Positions 1-6,207 of a stretch of 8,936 bases of DNA are shown here, piece after piece (position 1 is the stretch's first letter; each line of letters opens with the position of its first letter). The translations under genes were made by a program, and so were the position numbers. Origin of the DNA: Candidatus Parabacteroides intestinavium. Lineage in GTDB: Bacteria; Bacteroidota; Bacteroidia; Bacteroidales; Tannerellaceae. The DNA lies in NCBI GenBank assembly GCA_019118725.1, contig DWYO01000034.1, forward strand, positions 1 to 8,936, in the 5' to 3' direction. The notes under the pieces were generated by a model. The model saw nothing but the letters and a program-made list of their open reading frames with translations. It was not told where the DNA came from and made no database searches.

Positions 1-199
1 CAGAAGGCGTAGCGGGCTACGTCGAGGCAAGTCGGGAAGCAAGATGCTGGCAGAAGGGGCAAAATACCCGAAGAGCTTTCTTTCAGAAAAAAAGAACCGT
101 TGAGCGGTCTAATGACCGATTTGGGTTAAAATTTCGTCAAAGCTCAACTTGTCAGCTCGTCAACCAACTTGAGCTTGCGAAAATTAATCAAAAAGACAA
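1..199. other. Upstream region with palindromic repeat-like sequence, no supported gene
   Basis: No convincing gene is seen here. Positions 6-23 form a GG-centred palindrome (GGCGTAGC, GG, GCTACGTC) with one G-T mismatch. Positions 105-118 form a small hairpin (CGGTC, TAAT, GACCG). Positions 140-147 and 169-176 are an 8-bp inverted repeat (AAGCTCAA / TTGAGCTT) whose flanks include two copies of CAACTTG at 146-152 and 165-171. Frame 3 is open from base 3 to the TAG near 212, and frame 1 is open from 13 to a TAA near 126. Neither has a start I trust or a recognisable protein. I read this as intergenic repeat sequence, possibly with the 3' end of an upstream gene. No TAnnTTTG-type promoter for the glycerate kinase could be picked out. 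Confidence 0.5.
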
Positions 200-1342
200 A
201 TGCAAAAAATAGTAATCGCAATAGACTCATTCAAAGGATGCCTCTCATCAAAAACTTTATCGGAGGCTATCACGCACGGAATTAAAGACATATTCCCGGA
301 AGCAACAGTCCGGAGTCTGGCAATCGCAGATGGAGGTGAGGGTTCTTTGGATGTCTTACTTGACGCTTTACAAGGGAAACGGATAACATGCCAGGTATCC
401 AATCCCTTGCGCCTGCCGGTCGAGGCTTCGTACGGCTGGATAGAATCTCAAAAATTGGCCATCGTAGAAATGGCCTCGGCCAGTGGTCTGACGTTGATTC
501 CCTTTCAAGAAGGGAATGTGATGCGGACGACCAGCTACGGCACCGGTCAGTTGATAGCGGATGCCTTACACAGGGGATGCCGGCACCTGTTACTGACCAT
601 CGGCGGGAGTGCAACGAATGATGCGGGTATAGGTTTATTACAAGCTTTAGGCTTCCGCTTCCTGAATCAGGAAGGCCAAGAAGTAGCAGATGGAGGCGTG
701 CATTTAAGCGATATCGTTTCGGTAGATGAGAGTCAGGTTTTTCCCGAAGTACGGGAATGTTCTTTTGATATCGCTGTCGACGTCAAGAATCCTTTTTACG
801 GGGAAGAAGGGGCCGCCTATGTTTTCGCACCCCAGAAAGGGGCAACTCCCGGGCAGGTGAAGCAATTAGACGAAGCCATGCGCTATTGGGCGGAATTTGT
901 CCGCCGGCATTATGCAACCGACCTACAACAAATAGCCGGCTCCGGTGCTGCCGGCGGATTAGGCGGAGGATGCGCGGTATTCTTGAAAGCCCACCTGCAT
1001 TCAGGCATAGAACTGATCAAGCAGGTCTTGCATTTCGATGAAGAGATTAAAGATGCGGACCTGATTATCACCGGTGAGGGGAAAATAGACTTCCAAACCT
1101 CACAAGGAAAAGTCATTTCCGGAGTATTAGAATCGGCCAAACGGTTTCAAATCCCGGTAATCGCCCTTACGGGTAATTGCCAAGAAGCTAATCCCATCTT
1201 AGAATCCGAAGAACTGCTATCGGTCTTCTCCATTCAAGCCGCACCGGTTACACTAAATGAGGCCATGGAGCCGTCTTATACCTACCGGCAGACAAGGCAA
1301 GTCGTAAAGAATCTCATGAAGCTCATCCGCTTACTATGTTAA
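200..1342 (+). CDS. glxK: Glycerate kinase (GlxK/GarK family)
   Basis: This 380-residue protein should phosphorylate D-glycerate with ATP in the cytoplasm. Characterised members GarK and GlxK give 2-phosphoglycerate, which feeds glycerate from sugar-acid, glyoxylate or serine breakdown into lower glycolysis. The family's conserved blocks appear in order: DSFKGCLSS at residues 9-17, ADGGEGSLDVL at 43-53, EMASASGL at 90-97, TSYGTGQLIADAL at 111-123, IGGSATNDAGIGLLQALGF at 134-152, DVKNPFYGEEGAA at 194-206, GSGAAGGLGGG at 247-257 and ITGEGKIDFQTSQGK at 290-304. Length is normal for the family and the frame is intact. The ATG at 200 places the conserved IDSFKG block at the N-terminus as expected. 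No Shine-Dalgarno sequence precedes it, which is common in Bacteroidetes. It lies 80 bases ahead of the TPR gene, which has its own promoter, so the two need not be co-transcribed. No functional link to the cobalamin genes is evident. Confidence 0.95.
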   Translation: MQKIVIAIDSFKGCLSSKTLSEAITHGIKDIFPEATVRSLAIADGGEGSLDVLLDALQGKRITCQVSNPLRLPVEASYGWIESQKLAIVEMASASGLTLIPFQEGNVMRTTSYGTGQLIADALHRGCRHLLLTIGGSATNDAGIGLLQALGFRFLNQEGQEVADGGVHLSDIVSVDESQVFPEVRECSFDIAVDVKNPFYGEEGAAYVFAPQKGATPGQVKQLDEAMRYWAEFVRRHYATDLQQIAGSGAAGGLGGGCAVFLKAHLHSGIELIKQVLHFDEEIKDADLIITGEGKIDFQTSQGKVISGVLESAKRFQIPVIALTGNCQEANPILESEELLSVFSIQAAPVTLNEAMEPSYTYRQTRQVVKNLMKLIRLLC

Positions 1343-1355
1343 ATACTTAAAAATA

Positions 1356-1387
1356 TTTGTGGATTCTCATGAGAATGTCTACTTTAG
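1356..1387 (+). promoter_or_regulatory. Bacteroidetes-type promoter for the TPR gene
   Basis: A TTTG at 1356-1359 serves as the -33 element. After a 20-base spacer comes TACTTTAG at 1380-1387, which differs from the Bacteroidetes -7 consensus TAnnTTTG at one base. Spacing fits the 19-21 bases known for the primary sigma factor of this phylum. Transcription would start a few bases downstream, leaving a leader of about 30 bases before the ATG at 1423. The call is by eye, but the element is the best match in this gap and stands where a promoter is expected. Confidence 0.65.
1363..1376. promoter_or_regulatory. Perfect 14-bp palindrome in promoter spacer (candidate operator)
   Basis: ATTCTCATGAGAAT reads identically on both strands and sits between the -33 and -7 elements of the TPR-gene promoter. 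A dimeric regulator bound here would block polymerase, so an operator is a reasonable guess. I cannot assign it to a known regulator family from the sequence alone. No second copy was noticed in the window. Confidence 0.35.
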
Positions 1388-1422
1388 CGCAAGTTTAAAC
1401 AATTAAAAAGAGGGATTTAACC

Positions 1423-2154
1423 ATGAAAAAAATTGTATTATTAGTTGCATTCTGTTTAGGAATAGGAAATGCTTTCGCTCAAGACGCCGATGCCTTGAGG
1501 GATGCCGGTGATGCAGCATTAAAAGCAAAAAATTATGCAGAGGCTGTGGCTAAGTATAGCGAATATCTGAAACTGACCGACTACAAAGACACAGTCCGCA
1601 TTTTCAATTGCGCATTTAGTGCTAATCAGGCGAAACAGTATGAAGAAGCAGCCAAATTTTTTGACATGGCTGTGAAGTACAATTACAACTTGGATGATTC
1701 TTATACAGGCGAAGCCATGGCTTACCGCAATTTGAATAAGACAGACGAGTTTGTAACTACTATAGAAGCCGGATTGAAAGCTTTACCCGGAAATGCCAAC
1801 CTGGAAAAATTGTTGTATAGCTATTGCATCAAACAAGGACAAGCCGCTCAAAAGAAAGGCGATATTGAAGGTGCGGAAAAGTTATACAAAAATGTATTGA
1901 TCGCTTCTAACAAAAAGTATCAGGAAGGCGCACTGTACAGTTTAGGAGTCATGATGTATAATCAAGGTGCTACTATCTTACAAAAGGCTACCCCGATTGC
2001 AACAACTGAACCGGACAAGTACAATGCAGAAAAAGCAAAAGCCGATGCTGCTTGGAAGCAGGCAAAAGAGTATTTGGATAAAGCATTAGCCCTAAACCCT
2101 TCCAATGCCAATGCGAAGAAGATAGCTGATGCCATCGCAGCGTCACAAAAATAA
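1423..2154 (+). CDS. Secreted TPR-repeat protein
   Basis: The 243-residue product starts with a typical Sec signal peptide: a basic MKK, a hydrophobic stretch VLLVAFCLGIG, and a likely signal peptidase I site after NAFAQ near residue 20. There is no lipobox cysteine, so a periplasmic location is more likely than a lipoprotein. The rest is alpha-helical tetratricopeptide-type repeats: about residues 22-55 (AGDAALKAKNYAEAVAKYSE), 56-92 (ANQAKQYEEAAKFFDMAV), 93-130, and a C-terminal part around 138-240 ending with YLDKALALNPSNANAKKI. A long Ala/Lys-rich insertion lies near residues 188-212. TPR domains bind protein partners, but no enzymatic motif is present and the partner is unknown. AAGAGGG at 1408-1414, eight bases ahead of the ATG, is an unusually good ribosome binding site for this phylum. 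Together with the clear promoter, it suggests good expression. Bacteroidales genomes carry many such proteins, usually annotated only as TPR proteins. Confidence 0.85.
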   Translation: MKKIVLLVAFCLGIGNAFAQDADALRDAGDAALKAKNYAEAVAKYSEYLKLTDYKDTVRIFNCAFSANQAKQYEEAAKFFDMAVKYNYNLDDSYTGEAMAYRNLNKTDEFVTTIEAGLKALPGNANLEKLLYSYCIKQGQAAQKKGDIEGAEKLYKNVLIASNKKYQEGALYSLGVMMYNQGATILQKATPIATTEPDKYNAEKAKADAAWKQAKEYLDKALALNPSNANAKKIADAIAASQK

Positions 2155-2183
2155 GAAGCTGGAATAAATTCCAAACAGCTTCT
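2154..2183 (-). terminator. Hairpin with T-rich tail on the minus strand, likely end of the cbi operon
   Basis: AGAAGCTG at 2154-2161 pairs with CAGCTTCT at 2176-2183, and an alternative inner pairing TGGAAT / ATTCCA closes the loop. On the - strand the stem is followed by TTATTTTTG, which resembles an intrinsic terminator for transcription arriving from cbiJD. On the + strand the stem is followed by an A-run, so it is less convincing for the TPR gene, whose stop codon overlaps its first base. The stem is short and AT-rich inside, and the distance from the cbiJD stop is about 200 bases, so confidence is moderate. Confidence 0.45.
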
Positions 2184-2221
2184 AAAAAAGACAATTTCTA
2201 AAAGAATGCAATGATTCGGAT

Positions 2222-2257
2222 GGGGGCTGTGTCAAAATGAATGTTTTGATGCACCCC
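2222..2257. repeat. G/C-clamped hairpin repeat
   Basis: GGGGG at 2222-2226 and CCCCC at 2253-2257 close a stem of about 15 pairs with one bulged C and two G-U pairs when drawn as RNA. Inside it, TCAAAA pairs with TTTTGA around a 6-base loop. No T-run follows on either strand, so it is not a classic intrinsic terminator, though it may stabilise or end the TPR transcript. Its left arm contains CTGTGTCAAAATG, related to the GGTGTGTCA ends of the adjacent 120-bp element, so it may belong to the same repeat family. Confidence 0.6.
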
Positions 2258-2263
2258 CATTAA

Positions 2264-2383
2264 GGTGTGTCAGAATTAGCAAAATGCAAGGCATTGAGGA
2301 TGAGGGCAACAGGAGTTTACTGGAGTAAATGACTTCGCCCGAATTCCGAAAAATAACGCAGCAGTTTGCCATTATGACACACC
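2264..2383. repeat. 120-bp palindromic element with terminal inverted repeats
   Basis: The ends are a perfect 9-bp inverted repeat (GGTGTGTCA at 2264-2272, TGACACACC at 2375-2383). This extends to about 24 versus 23 bases with roughly 20 matches (2264-2287 against 2361-2383). The interior is structured too: AATGC aag GCATT at 2283-2295, GGGCAA at 2304-2309 facing TTCGCCC at 2334-2340, and a central palindrome TTTACT GG AGTAAA at 2316-2329. It has no coding capacity. The form suits a small non-autonomous repeat of the MITE or REP kind. I believe similar sequences are frequent between Bacteroidales genes, but that is recollection and was not searched. No target-site duplication could be assigned. 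Confidence 0.65.
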
Positions 2384-2405
2384 GTTTTTTAATGTGTCAT
2401 AATGG
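2369..2405. repeat. 13-bp inverted repeat spanning the cbiJD stop codon
   Basis: CCATTATGACACA at 2369-2381 is the exact reverse complement of TGTGTCATAATGG at 2393-2405, with an 11-base loop that holds six T's. The left arm is the right end of the 120-bp element. The right arm lies inside the last five sense codons of cbiJD (Ser-Ile-Met-Thr-His), and the stop codon is in the loop. The structure could protect the 3' end of the cbi mRNA or slow polymerase. It could also mark a second copy of the repeat end that has been captured into the coding region. Confidence 0.6.
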
Positions 2406-4233
2406 ATAAATTCCCCCTGATTCGGCCTTCCTCATTAATTAACAGCAAGGTAAGATGGCTCTTTTGCAAACAGGGTTGACAAGTCTTATAGCAATAAGAG
2501 ACGACTAAATCAAAAAATGCGGCCGACTCTTGCTCAGGCAAGACATTCCATAATTCACGTGCCAAGGTGATTTGCTCGATCTTCCGAAGAGTCGCTGACG
2601 AACATCCCGATTCTTGCGCCAAACGAACAACAAAATCCTTGTTCATCAAGACCTTCTGGCTATGGGTATCTAACGCACCTTCTGCCAATTTGATAGCTTT
2701 CCCCAGCATAATTCCCAGAATAATTTCCGGAAAAGCCTCTTGCTCGGCTATCTTTAACGTTTCCCCTATAAAATTCCCATAATGCACAAAGGCCTGAACC
2801 GGGAAATCCGCTCCCTGCTGCTCCAAATAGTTTTTCAGGAAACGCTCACTCTTGGCACCGGAATTAACCACAAGCGTTGTGCAACCGATAGCCTTAGCGA
2901 CTTGAATCTCTTTCCGGATAGATGCCACAAAGGCCTCGGATGAAAAAGGACGTACAATACCTGAGGTCCCGATAATAGATATCCCGTTTACAATACCCAA
3001 TCTCGGATTGAAGGTCCGCCGCGCCAATTCTTCACCGTTCTCTACAGAAATCGTCACTTCTATCTCCAAATGTAAAGAATGCCGGCAAGCCAAACGGACT
3101 AATTCTTCCGTGATCATCCGCCGTGGCGTACAATTAATGGCCGGGCCTCCGACCTCCAATCCCAGTCCCGGTAAAGTAACTATACCAACCCCCTTCCCTC
3201 CTTTCAACGTAACATGTGTAGTATCATCGCCTCTATCTCTAATCCGGAGCGAAGCGGTGATTAAACAACCGTCCGTAATATCCGGGTCATCCCCCGATTC
3301 CTTCCGAACAGAGCAACAGACAACCTCTGGAGTTTGCTCAGTTGAATAAACCGGTAGTCGAATCGGTTCACCGGAAGGCAAACAGATCTCGCACTCTTCC
3401 TGCTCTTCCTTACTGATCCAGGCCTGCAATGCAGCCTTAGCCGCAGCCGTTGCACAAGTTCCGGTCGTATATCCGCAATGCAAAGGAAAGAAATCCGGCA
3501 GAAGCACCTCTATTTTCTTCCGAAGGCCATATTCTCCATAAACAACCTGAAAATTTTCCGGAAGTTTAGGACGCTTAACGACATATACCGCAATGCCCCG
3601 TACCTTAGCAGCTTCTGTTTTCTGACTGAAGAATCCGGAATCACCACTCTCTTTCGTCAAAATCGCATCCGGACAGAGCCTGTCCATCACCTCACCTTCT
3701 TCATCCTCCTCATAAAAGAGCAAACGCTCAGCCGGGAATCCCTGTTCAGCAGCCAACAACCGCGAATCCTTCCGGTTCAAAATACGGAACCAACAGGCAT
3801 GCTCCGACCAATAAGGCTTCAAAGGAGCAAGGGTATTCACTCCGCTCAAAGCCAGCAAACGATGCGTAGCGGAATTCTTCAAACGCCGAACGGCATCTTC
3901 ATAATCCTCACACCAAATAAAGTCCGGATTACGCGGCGGATATTTACGCTCCAGGCGAATAACGGGCAAATTCAACTGTTCTGAGACCCGGGAGACAGTC
4001 TGATGCAACTGGACTGCAAATGGATGCGCCGCATCCACCAGCAATCGAATATCCTTCTCAGTACAAAATTGCGCCATCATGGCCTCATCCATGGCTCCGC
4101 ACAGCCGAATAGCATGTACCGAATCCACCACCTGCCGGTTCCCTTTCGTAGAATAGAAAAAGGGCTTTCCGGCACCGTCTATGACTTCAGCCGCAATTCT
4201 TCCCTCAGTTGTTCCGCCCAACAGTAAAATCAT
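2389..4233 (-). CDS. cbiJD: CbiJ-CbiD fusion: cobalt-precorrin-6A reductase / cobalt-precorrin-5B C1-methyltransferase
   Basis: The 614-residue protein joins two consecutive steps of anaerobic corrin synthesis in the cytoplasm. Residues 1 to about 245 are CbiJ (CobK family), which reduces cobalt-precorrin-6A to 6B with a nicotinamide cofactor. Seen there are LLGGTTEGRIAAEVI near the N-terminus, VDAAHPFA at 66-73 and LTKESGDSGFF at 192-202. Residues from about 251 on are CbiD, which methylates C1 of cobalt-precorrin-5B using SAM: CGYTTGTCATAAAKAAL at 253-269, GGKGVGIVTLPGLGLEVGG at 345-363, NPRLGIVNGISIIGTSGI at 409-426, HYGNFIG at 484-490 and AIKLAEGALDTHS at 513-525. The domains run opposite to reaction order, since CbiD acts before CbiJ. 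Both look complete. The start follows cbiGF after 144 bases holding a strong inverted repeat, so this gene may be expressed at a different level. Its last codons lie in repeat sequence. CbiD marks the oxygen-independent pathway. Such fusions are known in Bacteroides relatives. Confidence 0.93.
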   Translation of the reverse strand: MILLLGGTTEGRIAAEVIDGAGKPFFYSTKGNRQVVDSVHAIRLCGAMDEAMMAQFCTEKDIRLLVDAAHPFAVQLHQTVSRVSEQLNLPVIRLERKYPPRNPDFIWCEDYEDAVRRLKNSATHRLLALSGVNTLAPLKPYWSEHACWFRILNRKDSRLLAAEQGFPAERLLFYEEDEEGEVMDRLCPDAILTKESGDSGFFSQKTEAAKVRGIAVYVVKRPKLPENFQVVYGEYGLRKKIEVLLPDFFPLHCGYTTGTCATAAAKAALQAWISKEEQEECEICLPSGEPIRLPVYSTEQTPEVVCCSVRKESGDDPDITDGCLITASLRIRDRGDDTTHVTLKGGKGVGIVTLPGLGLEVGGPAINCTPRRMITEELVRLACRHSLHLEIEVTISVENGEELARRTFNPRLGIVNGISIIGTSGIVRPFSSEAFVASIRKEIQVAKAIGCTTLVVNSGAKSERFLKNYLEQQGADFPVQAFVHYGNFIGETLKIAEQEAFPEIILGIMLGKAIKLAEGALDTHSQKVLMNKDFVVRLAQESGCSSATLRKIEQITLARELWNVLPEQESAAFFDLVVSYCYKTCQPCLQKSHLTLLLINEEGRIRGNLSIMTH

Positions 4234-4291
4234 AGGTATCGGAGATCATTAATAACATATCTTTTCCATTCATCAAATCCTGCATTCCAAA

Positions 4292-4353
4292 AGTTTCAAG
4301 GCATGAAACTGGAGTTTCATCCTGACGAAACTGGAGTTTCATGCCTTGAAACT
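4292..4353. repeat. Perfect 19-bp inverted repeat with nested GG-centred palindromes
   Basis: AGTTTCAAGGCATGAAACT at 4292-4310 is exactly reverse-complementary to 4335-4353. Two smaller palindromes are nested in it: ATGAAACT GG AGTTTCAT at 4303-4320 (perfect) and ACGAAACT GG AGTTTCAT at 4325-4342 (one mismatch). These are in effect two tandem copies of one unit. It lies in the 144-base gap between the cbiGF stop and the cbiJD start. On the - strand only a short ACTTTTGG follows the stem, so a full terminator is doubtful. Partial termination, mRNA processing or a mobile palindromic repeat are all possible. The rest of the gap (4234-4291 and 4354-4377) shows nothing further. Confidence 0.75.
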
Positions 4354-4377
4354 CCCGGATTCATGCCGAACTGTCTT

Positions 4378-6204
4378 CTATTTCCTAAACAGGTGTTTGA
4401 ACTCATCGGCATACAACCGCGACAAACCTTCCCGATGACCAATAGCCTCACCTACGACCAGCAACGTGGTCAGTGTCAGATTATTCTCTTTTACAATCCG
4501 GGCCAAATCCTTCAATTCGCCACGGAAAATGCGCTGGTCTTTCCAAGTCAACTTATAACACACCGCAACAGGCGTCTCGGGAGCATAGTGCTGCAATAAT
4601 TCGGCTTGCACTTTATCAGCTATTGTTGCGCTCAAATAAATGCACATGGTACTTTGACTCTCGGCCAGCTTATGCAATTGCTCCTTCTCCGGAACCGGAG
4701 TCCTTCCCTCGCCACGTGTCAGTATAATCGTCTGAACTCTTTCCGGAACGGTAAATTCAGAACGGAGCTCAGCCGCCGCGGCCTGAAATGCCGAGATTCC
4801 GGGAGTAATATGATAAGACATACCATACCGGTCGAAGTAATTCATCTGCTCCTGAATAGCTCCATACAAACAGGGGTCTCCGGTATGGAGACGGACTACC
4901 AATTTCCCTTTCTCGTAAAAGCTCTTCATCAGGTGGAACTGCTCCTCCAGATTCATATCGGCCGAACTACGCACCATAGCCTCCGGCTTGGCGTAATAAG
5001 TCAGTTCTTTAGGAACCAAGCTACCGGCATACAAAATAAGATCAGCCTGTTGCAAGAAACGCTTGCCTCGAACTGACACCAGTTCCGGATCACCCGGTCC
5101 GGCACCGACTATCTCTATATGCCCATGACCTGCGTTCTTTCCCCAAGCTACGGCCAAAGTAAACTGGACCTCCCCCTCATGATAGATCTGTTTGGGTATC
5201 ACCAGTTCTCCCCCCTGAGCAGCACAGAGCGCCGAAGCCTCACTAACGCTTTTCGTCCCGGTAGCCCTCCTGACCGTTTCAGACGGGTTCGGCACCGTCC
5301 ATTGATCCAGGACCTCAGCCGAATAAGTCCGGAAAGGCACCTGTAACTTCTCACTCAGACGAAGCAGGGCCTTTTCTTCAGCCTTAATCACAACCGAGTC
5401 AATGTCTGCAATAGCTTCCGGATAGAGCCGGTTCTCCCGCAAAACCTGATAAAGGTAATTGATAAGGAATGTATCCTCTACCTCCAAATCCCGTTTACAT
5501 CCCATGCCGACATGCAATACTTTCGGGATATATTGAAGACAAAGCGCAGGATAGGTACGCTTATAAGGCGATACGGCAATAATCAAGTCATAACGATCAG
5601 CCGGAATCTCCGTCATACCTATATATATATGCACATGCGGCGGACAGGTCTCTTTCAAGAAACGAGTCCCCTCATCATCCTGTTCCAATACAAGAGCCAC
5701 CGGACACTCATTGACAAAAAGGGCTATCGCATGATTCAATAACGTATTAAACCGCTCCCCCTTGACCTCCTCTTCATGTCCTTTCAACCGAAGCTTCATG
5801 TCCCAATTATAGGTATGCCCCAATGTGTCTAACGCCCACAACCCCATATTGTCACTTTGCGTTGTGATGACAGGCTCTGCCTGGAGCAACCGGGCAAGTT
5901 CCCCGGCCAACCGGTTCGCCCCTCCGATATGTCCGGACAACACCGATATGACATGCTTGCCGGTACTATCGATACAAACCACGGCCGGGTCAGTATGTTT
6001 ATCCTTTACCCACGGAGCAATACTCCGGACACAGATGCCCAATGCCCCAATATAAATCAATGCATCCGATTCACGGAATGCTTTTTCCGCTTCTGAATAG
6101 TTATAAATAATCGCTTCCGGATAGGCTTGTCTGATGCGCAGCGCCAACTCTTTCCCCCTGTCGGAAACCGGAAGTATTGCGATCGGCTTTCTCTTTTGTT
6201 CCAT
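4378..6204 (-). CDS. cbiGF: CbiG-CbiF fusion: cobalt-precorrin-5A hydrolase / cobalt-precorrin-4 C11-methyltransferase
   Basis: This 608-residue protein combines two successive reactions. CbiF methylates C11 of cobalt-precorrin-4 to give 5A, and CbiG then opens the ring-A lactone and releases acetaldehyde to give 5B. CbiG occupies residues 1 to about 355. It has an N-terminal part with YIGALGICVRSIAPWVKDKH (51-70) and VLSGHIGGANRLAGELA (88-104), a middle part, and a C-terminal part with HVGMGCKRD (231-239). CbiF follows from about 361, with the SAM-pocket motif GAGPGDPELVSVRGK (367-381), RLHTGDPCLYGA (438-449), HITPGISAFQAAAAEL (465-480), TVPERVQTIILTRGEG (485-500) and ending with TTLLVVGEAIG (579-589). 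Both domains look intact. The ATG is 3 bases past the cbiET stop, and an AAGG about 8 bases upstream, inside the end of cbiET, can act as ribosome binding site. This points to translational coupling. Databases often label such proteins only as precorrin-4 methyltransferase, hiding the CbiG half. Confidence 0.94.
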   Translation of the reverse strand: MEQKRKPIAILPVSDRGKELALRIRQAYPEAIIYNYSEAEKAFRESDALIYIGALGICVRSIAPWVKDKHTDPAVVCIDSTGKHVISVLSGHIGGANRLAGELARLLQAEPVITTQSDNMGLWALDTLGHTYNWDMKLRLKGHEEEVKGERFNTLLNHAIALFVNECPVALVLEQDDEGTRFLKETCPPHVHIYIGMTEIPADRYDLIIAVSPYKRTYPALCLQYIPKVLHVGMGCKRDLEVEDTFLINYLYQVLRENRLYPEAIADIDSVVIKAEEKALLRLSEKLQVPFRTYSAEVLDQWTVPNPSETVRRATGTKSVSEASALCAAQGGELVIPKQIYHEGEVQFTLAVAWGKNAGHGHIEIVGAGPGDPELVSVRGKRFLQQADLILYAGSLVPKELTYYAKPEAMVRSSADMNLEEQFHLMKSFYEKGKLVVRLHTGDPCLYGAIQEQMNYFDRYGMSYHITPGISAFQAAAAELRSEFTVPERVQTIILTRGEGRTPVPEKEQLHKLAESQSTMCIYLSATIADKVQAELLQHYAPETPVAVCYKLTWKDQRIFRGELKDLARIVKENNLTLTTLLVVGEAIGHREGLSRLYADEFKHLFRK

Positions 6205-6207
6205 ACT

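Noticed and set aside
1..212. A small protein gene reading through the left edge into the glycerate kinase start
   Set aside because: No start codon with supporting signals, no recognisable sequence, and it overlaps a certain gene start in another frame.
2222..2257. Intrinsic terminator for the TPR gene
   Set aside because: The stem is strong, but no T-run follows on the + strand, so it was recorded as a hairpin repeat instead.
3478..3984. 168-codon + strand open frame opposite cbiJD
   Set aside because: It lies wholly antisense to a well-conserved enzyme and has no recognisable domain or ribosome binding site.
4292..4353. Short CRISPR-like array from the repeated GAAACTGGAGTTTCAT unit
   Set aside because: There are only two copies, the spacing is too small for spacers, and the copies form one nested palindrome. 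No cas gene is nearby.
4234..4377. Cobalamin riboswitch between cbiGF and cbiJD
   Set aside because: No B12-box-like sequence and no multi-helix layout is seen. The region is too short and is explained by the inverted repeat.
4606..5076. 156-codon + strand open frame opposite cbiGF
   Set aside because: Antisense to the CbiF domain, with no motif and no plausible start signal.
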